A stretch of 64,000 bases of DNA from Iodobacter arcticus (lineage in GTDB: Bacteria > Pseudomonadota > Gammaproteobacteria > Burkholderiales > Chitinibacteraceae), in contig NZ_JBHTBQ010000008.1 of the NCBI RefSeq assembly GCF_042664895.1, forward strand, positions 34,572 through 98,571, written 5' to 3'. The notes beneath the pieces are model-generated. The model saw only the letters and a program-made list of their open reading frames with translations, was not told the origin of the DNA and ran no database searches. The translations under genes were made by a program, and so were the position numbers. How positions within the stretch are numbered: the stretch's first letter is position 1; the number at the start of each line of letters is the position of its first letter. Positions 44,066 to 51,565 of the stretch are shown here, in pieces.

Positions 44066-44462
44066 GAAATAGCCGTTCGCCAACCCGGAATTATGGTTGT
44101 CAGGAGGAAAGGTAAACGCGGTAAGCTTACAGCTTAGCCTATGTTTGGAATCGTGCTCGTCGCTGTAGGCCGTTGATGGACAAAGCGTAAATTTTACCGC
44201 TGGGCCTGAAGTTATGTTTGGCTGTGTGGGCTAAAGTTGCTTAGCATTGGCTTTTATGATGACAGCGCTGGAGCGCTTAAATAGCGAACGCTGGTTGCCT
44301 CTGCGGGAAAAAATCGTGGTGTTTGGTATTAAATGTAGTATCGGCTGCGGGCTAAGGCGTTTATTGATGTCGCATCCCTAGGTGAGCGTACCAGCCTGCT
44401 TAAACGTGGGTATTAAGTTGCAGTTAGGTGTGGTTTGAGTAAGGGCCTTCCGGCCTTTTTAA
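44066..44462 (+). promoter_or_regulatory. Structured leader of terC ending in a terminator (possible riboswitch)
   Basis: About 400 bases of non-coding, hairpin-rich DNA precede terC. Examples are taagc...gctta near 44122-44136 and agcgc-tgga-gcgct around 44268. The leader ends in an intrinsic terminator only 27 bases before the start codon. That layout suggests transcriptional attenuation. TerC/Alx genes are often controlled by the Mn2+-sensing yybP-ykoY riboswitch, but I could not find its hallmark GGGGAGUAG, so the class remains open. Confidence 0.45.
44440..44462 (+). terminator. Terminator inside the terC leader
   Basis: aagggcc-ttcc-ggccttttt: a 7-bp stem with one G-T pair and a run of five T, immediately upstream of the terC ribosome site. 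Confidence 0.7.
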
Positions 44463-44489
44463 TAATGTATTTTAAAGAGGAGTATCAAT

Positions 44490-45449
44490 GTGGATGCAGC
44501 CATCTCAATAGGTGAGCCGTGGATGTGGGCCGCCTTTATAGGTTTTGTGCTGGTGATGCTTGCCCTTGATTTATTTGTTTTTGGCGGCAGCAAGGTACAT
44601 AAAGTCAGCGTAAAAGAGGCCGCAAGCTGGTCTTTGGTGTGGATTAGCTTAGCCTTACTGTTTAATGCCGGCATGTGGTGGTATTTAAATGGCACGGTGG
44701 GTGCAGAAATTGCCGACCGTAAAGCATTAGAATTTTTTACCGGTTATTTGATTGAAAAATCGCTTTCTGTCGATAATGTCTTTGTCTTCTTGCTTATCTT
44801 TTCAGCCTTTAATGTGCCCGCTGAATATCAACGCCGCGTTTTGGTGTATGGGGTATTAGGCGCATTGATTATGCGGGCAGTGATGATTTTAGCTGGCGCA
44901 TGGGTTGTGCAAGAATTTAGCTGGGTGCTGTATCTGTTTGGTGCATTCTTGGTGGTAACGGGTGTTCGTATGTTGTTTGTGGCAGAAGAAGAGCCAGATA
45001 TGACTAAAAACCCTGTGCTTAGGATTGCGCGTAAATATCTGCGCGTTTCAGATGATCATCATGGCGAAAAATTCGTCGTAAAGAAAGACGGTGTACGCTA
45101 CTTTACCCCCTTGTTTTTAGTGCTGATTCTGGTTGAAATCTCGGATGTCGTTTTTGCTGTGGATTCTATCCCGGCTATTTTTGCGATTACAACGGATCCG
45201 TTTATTGTCTTTACCTCTAATATTTTTGCCATTCTTGGTTTACGTGCTTTGTATTTCCTTTTGGCAGATATGGCCGATCGTTTCCACCTGCTGCAGTATG
45301 GTTTGGCGCTGGTACTCACATTTATCGGTACCAAGATGTTGATCATGCCTTGGTTCCATATGCCAATCGCTATTTCTTTGTCGGTGGTTGCAGTGCTCAT
45401 CGCAGGCAGTGTAGTGGCTAGCCTTTATGTCACACGTAAGTCTGATTGA
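44490..45449 (+). CDS. TerC/Alx-family membrane protein
   Basis: Inner-membrane protein of the TerC family, 319 residues with about nine membrane segments. FTGYLIEKSLSVDNVFVFLL and the paired EISDVVFAVDSIPAIFAITT motif (acidic residues in the membrane) are the family signature. Relatives (Alx, MeeY/MeeF type) export Mn2+; that role is likely here but inferred. It begins with GTG 44490, seven bases after AGGAG; the ATG at 44488 in another frame stops after seven codons. First gene of an operon with sbtA-sbtB-perM. Confidence 0.88.
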   Translation: MDAAISIGEPWMWAAFIGFVLVMLALDLFVFGGSKVHKVSVKEAASWSLVWISLALLFNAGMWWYLNGTVGAEIADRKALEFFTGYLIEKSLSVDNVFVFLLIFSAFNVPAEYQRRVLVYGVLGALIMRAVMILAGAWVVQEFSWVLYLFGAFLVVTGVRMLFVAEEEPDMTKNPVLRIARKYLRVSDDHHGEKFVVKKDGVRYFTPLFLVLILVEISDVVFAVDSIPAIFAITTDPFIVFTSNIFAILGLRALYFLLADMADRFHLLQYGLALVLTFIGTKMLIMPWFHMPIAISLSVVAVLIAGSVVASLYVTRKSD

Positions 45450-45458
45450 GTTAGTTAG

Positions 45459-46400
45459 ATGATTGATGCGGTTGTCTTGTTTTTTTTGTTTGGTCTGGCG
45501 GCGGGCTTGCTGCGTTCAGAGTTGAAGCTGCCCGTTGCCTTGTATGAATCCCTTTCTGTTTTTCTACTTGTCGCCATTGGTTTGAAAGGTGGGCAAGGTC
45601 TTGCTTCTCAACCCCTTGCACCTTTATTGCCGCAGCTGCTGGCTGTGGTGGTGCTGGGGGTTTTGCTTACTTTGCTTGCGTTTATTATCTTGCAGTATAT
45701 CGGCCGCTTTTCACGTGCCGATGCCTCTTCTATGGCGGCACACTACGGCTCGGTCAGCGTAGCGACTTTTGCCGTGGGGGTAAGCTGGCTTACGACGCGG
45801 GATATCGCTTTTGAATCGCAAATGACCATCTTTCTGGCGGTGATGGAGATTCCCGCCATTTTAGTCGGCATTGTGTTGATGCGTGGTGTGGGTAAGCAAA
45901 CTCGCTGGGGTGAGCTGGTACATGAAGCCCTGCTTGGCAAAGGCGTGATCTTGCTGCTGGGAGGGATGCTGATTGGCTGGATCGCTGGTCCGGACGGCTT
46001 GGCTTCGATAAAGCCTTTATTTTTTGATTTATTTAAAGGAGTGTTGGCGCTGTTTTTATTGGAAATGGGGCTGATTGTGAGTCATCAGGTCGACGAGCTT
46101 AAAAAACGGGGCCTGTTTATATTGTCTTTTGCGATATTGATGCCTCTTTTGGGCGCTGTGCTGGGTGCCGGATGCGGCGTTCTGCTGGGCTTGTCTCTGG
46201 GGGGCGTCACCTTGCTGGCAACGCTGGCCGCAAGTGCTTCGTATATTGCCGTTCCTGCTACGATGCGGCTTGCAATTCCTGAAGCGAATCCGGTTGTTTC
46301 TTTGGCGGCCGTGCTGGGCGTTACATTTCCTTTTAATATTTTGATTGGTATTCCTTTGTACCATCGATTGGCCAGTTATTTTATCGGAGTCTTCGGATGA
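45459..46400 (+). CDS. SbtA-like sodium-dependent bicarbonate transporter family protein
   Basis: Membrane protein of the SbtA (DUF897) family, 313 residues with about ten segments. ELKLPVALYESLSVFLLVAI, SSMAAHYGSVSVATFAVG and LATLAASASYIAVPATMRLA are characteristic. In cyanobacteria SbtA imports bicarbonate with Na+. It lies nine bases after terC, and its stop overlaps the start of a PII-like gene, matching the sbtA-sbtB pairing. The transported ion in this organism is untested. Confidence 0.85.
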   Translation: MIDAVVLFFLFGLAAGLLRSELKLPVALYESLSVFLLVAIGLKGGQGLASQPLAPLLPQLLAVVVLGVLLTLLAFIILQYIGRFSRADASSMAAHYGSVSVATFAVGVSWLTTRDIAFESQMTIFLAVMEIPAILVGIVLMRGVGKQTRWGELVHEALLGKGVILLLGGMLIGWIAGPDGLASIKPLFFDLFKGVLALFLLEMGLIVSHQVDELKKRGLFILSFAILMPLLGAVLGAGCGVLLGLSLGGVTLLATLAASASYIAVPATMRLAIPEANPVVSLAAVLGVTFPFNILIGIPLYHRLASYFIGVFG

Positions 46401-46708
46401 GTTTGAATACCCAGGCACGTACCCTGTTGACGGTGATTACAGAGGCAGCAATAGAGCAAGTGTTGGTGCGTGATTTAGATCGGCTTGGCGTGCGTGGCTA
46501 TACCATCTCGGATGCCCGTGGCCGTGGCAGCCACGGGGTGAGGGAAGGGGCTTGGACAAAGTCTGCAAATATTCGGATTGAAATGGTTTTTCCGCGGGCT
46601 GTGGCTGAATCGACGTTACTGCACCTGCAAGCCACATATTTTGCAAATTACGCCATGGTAGCTTTTTTGCAGGATGTTGAGGTTTTACGCTCGGATAAGT
46701 TTGAATGA
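46397..46708 (+). CDS. PII-like signalling protein, SbtB type
   Basis: Small trimeric-type regulator, 103 residues. GVRGYTISDARGRGSHGVRE plus GAW forms the T-loop region, with NIRIEMVFPRAVAESTLLHL after it, as in SbtB. SbtB proteins bind adenine nucleotides (cAMP, AMP, ADP, ATP) and bind SbtA; whether it senses the same here is inferred. It overlaps sbtA and perM by four bases each, so expression is strictly coupled. It lacks the C-terminal CGPxGC redox tail found in some cyanobacterial forms. Confidence 0.82.
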   Translation: MSLNTQARTLLTVITEAAIEQVLVRDLDRLGVRGYTISDARGRGSHGVREGAWTKSANIRIEMVFPRAVAESTLLHLQATYFANYAMVAFLQDVEVLRSDKFE

Positions 46709-47781
46709 TGCGCGAGCTCACTACCCACCCATTGGCAAAGCGTGTATTGCTTGTGATGTTTCTGGGTGTACTTGGGCTGGCGGTATCTGTTGTATTAACG
46801 CCTTTTATTATCCCAATATTGTGGGCGTGTATTTTAGGTTTTTCAACGTGGCCTGTATACCTTTGGCTGTTAATGAAAACGGGAAAAAGGCAGACGGCCT
46901 CTGCTTTGCTGCTGGCGTTACTGATGTCGGCTTTGGTGGTGTTTCCTGTCATTTGGCTGTTGTTTTTACTTAGGGTAGAAAGTAGCCCTTTTATTGATCT
47001 ACTCACAGCAGAGCTTGGGTCGGGGCGTATCAGGCCTCCTGCATTTATAGCTAAGTTGCCGATTTTTGGGGCTGAGCTAAGCGAATCGCTCGGTGCTTTA
47101 TTGGCAGAGCCGGCACAAATTAGCATTGAGCTTAAAAATCATTTACGCCAGCTAGATGCCTATGCTTTTGCTTTGCTGGGCGGCATTGGAAAAAACATGG
47201 TTAAAATGGTTTTTGCCTTGTTTACGCTGTTCTTTGTGTATTTGCATGGAGACAGTGTGGCACGGCAAATCCGTACAATCTGTATTTCTTTATTGGGTGA
47301 GCGGGCTGGCGGGTATTTAAAAACGGTTGCATTAACCACGCGGGCGGTGGTTTACGGCATCGTGCTGACGGCGCTGATTCAAGGCGCTGTGGCGGGTTTG
47401 GGCTATTGGGCTGCAGGCTTGTCTGCCCCCGTTACTTTGGCTGCGGTGACGGTTTTATTGGCCATGGTGCCTTTTGGAACGCCGCTGGTGTGGGGGGCGG
47501 CAGGTTTGTGGCTGCTCTTTACGGGGCAAACTGCAGCAGGAATAGGCTTGCTGATTTGGGGCCTCATGGTTGTTTCCTGGGTTGATAATATTGTCCGGCC
47601 TTTGGTATTGTCTGAGGTCGTGGATATTCCGTTTGTTTTGGCGCTGTTTGGCGTGCTCGGCGGCTTGGCTGCTTTTGGTCTGGTCGGTCTGTTTTTAGGT
47701 CCCGTGATATTAGCGGTTGCTCTGGCGGTGTGGCGAGAATGGCTGGATGATGAAGTGGTCTCTGCCAAGTCGCCCCAGTAA
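46705..47781 (+). CDS. AI-2E transporter (PerM) family membrane protein
   Basis: 358 residues with about eight hydrophobic segments and a soluble part in the middle. LGLAVSVVLTPFIIPILWAC and VDNIVRPLVLSEVVDIPFVL are family-typical (the latter is the conserved D-N-x-x-R-P motif). Family functions range from AI-2 export to Na+(Li+)/H+ antiport; the last would suit an operon with an SbtA-type Na+ symporter. That is inference. Confidence 0.82.
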   Translation: MMRELTTHPLAKRVLLVMFLGVLGLAVSVVLTPFIIPILWACILGFSTWPVYLWLLMKTGKRQTASALLLALLMSALVVFPVIWLLFLLRVESSPFIDLLTAELGSGRIRPPAFIAKLPIFGAELSESLGALLAEPAQISIELKNHLRQLDAYAFALLGGIGKNMVKMVFALFTLFFVYLHGDSVARQIRTICISLLGERAGGYLKTVALTTRAVVYGIVLTALIQGAVAGLGYWAAGLSAPVTLAAVTVLLAMVPFGTPLVWGAAGLWLLFTGQTAAGIGLLIWGLMVVSWVDNIVRPLVLSEVVDIPFVLALFGVLGGLAAFGLVGLFLGPVILAVALAVWREWLDDEVVSAKSPQ

Positions 47782-47866
47782 TCTGTTTTCATCGGCATTG
47801 AAGGGGCTACTGTATACTTCTGACTAAGGCGTTCAGCCATTTTTGACCTTGAATACAGTAGACCCT

Positions 47867-49810
47867 ATGACCGACTCTCTTAGTGATGCTCCAGAACTTT
47901 CTTTAATTCATGATTATTTGCAAACGCATCACGCTACGCTGGTCACGACCGATGGTTGCTACGCCGTTTCTGTGCAGGGTGAACTTGTTATACATGGTTT
48001 GCATATTCCCTATCATCTGGTGCCGGATGAAGGCTTTTTAGGTAAAAGCAGCAAGTGGCGCAAGCTTGACAGCGCAGCGCGTTTTGCCATGCTTAAAGCG
48101 CGCTGGAATGACGAGGCTCGTGCCAAATTAGAAGCGCAGCTTTTGCTCTGCGCTGAACAAGTACTGGTGATTGCCCGCGATTTTGATCTCGACCCCACCG
48201 CAACGCTGACGGCGTTTCAGGCTAAATACGAGCTGGCACGGTTCCGCTGCCAGCTGGCGCTGGATCGGATCGACGCGCTAAAAGGCGGCAAGGCGGCTAC
48301 ACGTCAGGCAGACAAAACCCATAATGCAGTGAATTTATCGCTGTATCCCGAATCGTTTACCGTGGCGCAAGCCATGCCAAGGCATTTTATTGCCATTCTT
48401 GGCCCGACCAATTCGGGTAAAACCCATGCGGCCATGCAGCATTTGATGAAAGCCAAATCTGGCGTGTATTTAGCCCCGCTGCGTTTATTGGCTTTAGAAA
48501 ATTACCGTCGATTAACGGATGCCGGTGTGGCGGTCAGCCTGATTACCGGCGAGCAAAGAAAGCTGCACCCCGAGGCCACCCATGTGGCCAGCACGGTAGA
48601 AATGCTCAACCCTAATCGGGTGATTGAAGTCGCTGTGATCGACGAAATCCAACTTTTAGAAGATCAAGACCGAGGCGCGGCTTGGACGGCAGCGGTGTGT
48701 GGCGTGCCAGCCAGTACCGTGTATTTGCTTGGCGCGCTGGAAGCACAGCCCGCGATTGAATCCTTGGTCAAGCGGGTGGGCGGCACATTAGAGGTGCGAA
48801 AACTACAGCGCATGTCGCCGCTGGAAATGGAGAAAAAACCGCTAGGTTCTTTATCTAATTTGCAGGCGGGTGATGTGCTGATTGCGTTTTCGCGCCGCGA
48901 AGTATTGAACTGGCGCGATCAGGCGATTGAGCAGGGCTTTAAAGTGTCGGCAATTTACGGCAATTTATCCCCCGAAGTGCGCCAAGCGCAGGCCGAGCGA
49001 TTTATCGATGGCACCACTAAAATTGTCGTGGGCACCGACGCCATCGGCATGGGTCTTAATACGCCCGCCAGACGGATTATTTTTACCACGGCCAATAAAT
49101 GGGATGGCTACGCCGAAGGCACGATTGCCGCCTCGCTGGCTAAGCAAATTGCTGGGCGGGCAGGGCGTTTTGGCGAGCATGAAGCAGGCTTTGTAGCTGG
49201 GCTGGACGCGAAAACACACCAGGTGATTGCCGCATTATTGAAGCAGGCAGCGGAGCCATTGCCAAGTACCGGCTTCTTTGTGTCCCCAAATCTGGATTAT
49301 CTACAGCAAATTTCTGGTGCAACCGGCGAGACCAAATTACAGCCTTTGCTAGAGCTATTTGCCAAGCATATTAATGTGCATGATGAATTCTTCTTGCCTG
49401 CCAATTTAAGCGAGCAAATCGAAAAAGCCCGCTGGTTGGATACGCTGACTCTGCCGCTTACCGATCGCTTTGTATTTAGCCTTTGCCCTATTTCCACCAA
49501 ATTTGCCATGCTGGAGTCGGCGTTTAAAGACTGGACGCAAGCCCGTGCCAAGTGTCGTGCCGTGCCACTCTTACGTATGGATGGCATGGGCGGGCGTAAT
49601 GAATTGCAATACTTGGAAGACACTTGCAAGCTGTATTCCGCCTATGCATGGCTAGGCTTCAGAATGCCAGATACCTTCCCAAGTGGCGAAATGGCCGAGT
49701 CCTTAATGCAATCGACTTCCGAGCAAATCGATAAGTTACTGCAAAAGCAAAATACCAGTCGTAAGCCAGCGGCGGTAGGTAAGGCACGGCGGGGTGCTTG
49801 GGGTAAGTAA
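47867..49810 (+). CDS. SUV3-like DEAD/DEAH-box RNA helicase
   Basis: 647 residues. An N-terminal region of about 170 residues of unknown function is followed by helicase motif I GPTNSGKTHAAM (from residue 179), motif II DEIQ (about 258), AIYGNLSPEVRQAQAERF, VGTDAIGMGLNTPARRIIF and motif VI QIAGRAGRFG (about 427). DEIQ, GPTNSGKT and the C-terminal FRMPDTFP fit SUV3, the mitochondrial degradosome helicase, rather than other bacterial helicases. The start at ATG 47867 is preferred; a TTG at 47843 has no support. Likely acts in RNA turnover. Confidence 0.85.
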   Translation: MTDSLSDAPELSLIHDYLQTHHATLVTTDGCYAVSVQGELVIHGLHIPYHLVPDEGFLGKSSKWRKLDSAARFAMLKARWNDEARAKLEAQLLLCAEQVLVIARDFDLDPTATLTAFQAKYELARFRCQLALDRIDALKGGKAATRQADKTHNAVNLSLYPESFTVAQAMPRHFIAILGPTNSGKTHAAMQHLMKAKSGVYLAPLRLLALENYRRLTDAGVAVSLITGEQRKLHPEATHVASTVEMLNPNRVIEVAVIDEIQLLEDQDRGAAWTAAVCGVPASTVYLLGALEAQPAIESLVKRVGGTLEVRKLQRMSPLEMEKKPLGSLSNLQAGDVLIAFSRREVLNWRDQAIEQGFKVSAIYGNLSPEVRQAQAERFIDGTTKIVVGTDAIGMGLNTPARRIIFTTANKWDGYAEGTIAASLAKQIAGRAGRFGEHEAGFVAGLDAKTHQVIAALLKQAAEPLPSTGFFVSPNLDYLQQISGATGETKLQPLLELFAKHINVHDEFFLPANLSEQIEKARWLDTLTLPLTDRFVFSLCPISTKFAMLESAFKDWTQARAKCRAVPLLRMDGMGGRNELQYLEDTCKLYSAYAWLGFRMPDTFPSGEMAESLMQSTSEQIDKLLQKQNTSRKPAAVGKARRGAWGK

Positions 49811-49814
49811 ACAT

Positions 49815-50045
49815 CGTAGGGTGAGTGAAACCCAATCCTGTCAACTTAGCGAGACAAAGCTTGATTTTTATAGGGTGTGCAAGTCGTTTTTCTTGCGCAC
49901 CGCTCTTTGCGCTCCGACTGCGTCGTTGTACACCCTATAAACACCGATTCACACAAGGAAATAAGCTTAAGTTGACAGGATTGGGGTGAAAACGGCTAGA
50001 CTTTGGCATGAAATGCTAGAAAATGGCGGGTTGCACCCGCCCTAC
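49815..50045. repeat. Triple-nested palindrome (B outside, C in the middle, third unit inside)
   Basis: Outer B-type arms cgtagggtgagtgaaaccc (49815) and gcgggttgcacccgccctac (50026-50045). Middle arms aatcctgtcaactta (49834-49848) and taagttgacaggatt (49968-49982) are exact complements. Inner arms tatagggtgt (49869-49878) and acaccctata (49930-49939) are exact too. The flank gttgattcaatgct equals the flank of other B units. No gene in this 350-bp spacer. Confidence 0.88.
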
Positions 50046-50161
50046 GTTGATTCAATGCTTGTCATTGATTTCTCAGTGATGCAGCTAGCCTCTTCTTCTT
50101 TACCCCCTGCCTATTCTCGACTAGAACTAGGAGCAATCCCTGTTCTTGAGTCGAGGTCTTT

Positions 50162-51361
50162 ATGCGTGCCATTTCTCTTTGTTTATTGGGCTGTGTGGGT
50201 ATGACTTTTGCGGCTACACCGCCAAAGTCGACACCGCCTGTGGCTCAGGTTTGGATTGATTTAGCGACTTATTCTGGCTCGATGATGCCAGCAGGCATGG
50301 GCTCTGTGGGTGGTCTGCTTGGGGGTATGTTTGGCGCAAGCAAGGGCGCAAATAGCTTTGGAAATACTCAAGGCGCTTTGGCAGGGCGCTGGATGGATGT
50401 CACGCTTTCCACCCGCAAGAATCCTAGCTTGCAAGGGGGCGTGCAAAAAGTACCGCAGGGTAGCCAGCTTGCGCCGCAGCTGAGTTTGTTTAGCCCGCAA
50501 GAAGGCAAGCCTGTGCCGCTGACTGAATCAGAGGAGGAGACCCCTGCGCCTGAATTTCAGCGTCCTAAGGGCAAAGTGTTGCTCTATTGGGGCTGTGGCA
50601 GCGAGGTGAGAAAAGGCCAGCCGCGTGTGCTGGATATGGCCACAGCCGATATGGCCGACTTTGCTAGGGTATTTCAAAGCCGCCGAGCCACAACGCGCGG
50701 CACGCATAGCAGTCCAGGTCGCCCGATCTGGCCCAATAAAAGCGATAGCCGTATGATTCCCGATGGCGCGTCCCTGCAAGGCGAGCATGAATTGAGCGGC
50801 GATGGTGTGCCAGAAGGCTTTAAATTTAATCTGGATGCCCAGCACGATTTAATGCCCGCAATTGATTTAAAGCAGCGAGATGAAGGGCTGGCGGTGGTGT
50901 TTAATTGGCAGACCATGCCGCAGGCTAGGGCGTGGTTTATGGCCAGTATGAGTATGAAGAATCAAGATGAAATGGTGTTTTGGACTTCTAGCGAGCTGCC
51001 CGATGCGGGCTTTGGTCTGCTCGATTACCAGCCTAATGCCGCGATAGATCGCTGGCTTAAAGAAAAAGTATTACTTCCCGCCCAAAGCACAGAATGCAAA
51101 GCCCCCAAAGAAGCATTAGGACAAGGCATGTTGCGGCTAATTGCTTACGGTGATGAGCTCAATCTTGCTTATCCTCCCCGCCCTAAAGATCCCAAAGCCG
51201 TGTGGAATCCACAGTGGGCGGCAAAAATCCGGCTAAAATCAATGGCGACCAGCATGGTGGGCATGCTAGGGATGGAGCAAGCCCCCGGCGAGCGGCCGCC
51301 ACAGGACAAGCCAAAGTCACCGGATGCGGTGGATTTATTAAAAGGGATTTTTGGTTTGTGA
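50162..51361 (+). CDS. hypothetical exported protein
   Basis: 399 residues with a signal peptide (residues 1-18, ending TFA). A Gly/Met-rich stretch (about 40-62) is followed by two domains I do not recognise, with KVLLYWGCGSEVRKGQPRVL and GLAVVFNWQTMPQARAWFMA as the best conserved-looking parts. It contains a Pro/Glu linker (about 115-130). Probably a conserved periplasmic protein of Gram-negatives; function unknown. Confidence 0.65.
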   Translation: MRAISLCLLGCVGMTFAATPPKSTPPVAQVWIDLATYSGSMMPAGMGSVGGLLGGMFGASKGANSFGNTQGALAGRWMDVTLSTRKNPSLQGGVQKVPQGSQLAPQLSLFSPQEGKPVPLTESEEETPAPEFQRPKGKVLLYWGCGSEVRKGQPRVLDMATADMADFARVFQSRRATTRGTHSSPGRPIWPNKSDSRMIPDGASLQGEHELSGDGVPEGFKFNLDAQHDLMPAIDLKQRDEGLAVVFNWQTMPQARAWFMASMSMKNQDEMVFWTSSELPDAGFGLLDYQPNAAIDRWLKEKVLLPAQSTECKAPKEALGQGMLRLIAYGDELNLAYPPRPKDPKAVWNPQWAAKIRLKSMATSMVGMLGMEQAPGERPPQDKPKSPDAVDLLKGIFGL

Positions 51362-51565
51362 TGGATGGTTTGCCTGCATCTGAGTGAGCAGGTCATTGGG
51401 CTAATGGCTGTGTTTAGTACGATGAAATAATCTTCTGCCCTAGTGATTCTATCTTGTCAAGTAAGAACAAAGACAGAAATTTGTGTGAAGTTTTGTTATA
51501 TTTACACTAATTACCTGTCTATAGAGTGTTGAACTTATGTTTTCTAAAATGTGTAGTCACTAAGA

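Noticed and set aside
44066..44462. Direct call of a yybP-ykoY Mn2+ riboswitch
   Set aside because: Gene context fits but the hallmark GGGGAGUAG is not seen; kept only as an unclassified structured leader.
46437..47126. Minus-strand open frame of 229 codons
   Set aside because: Covers sbtB and perM on the opposite strand; these have clear family motifs and coupled starts.
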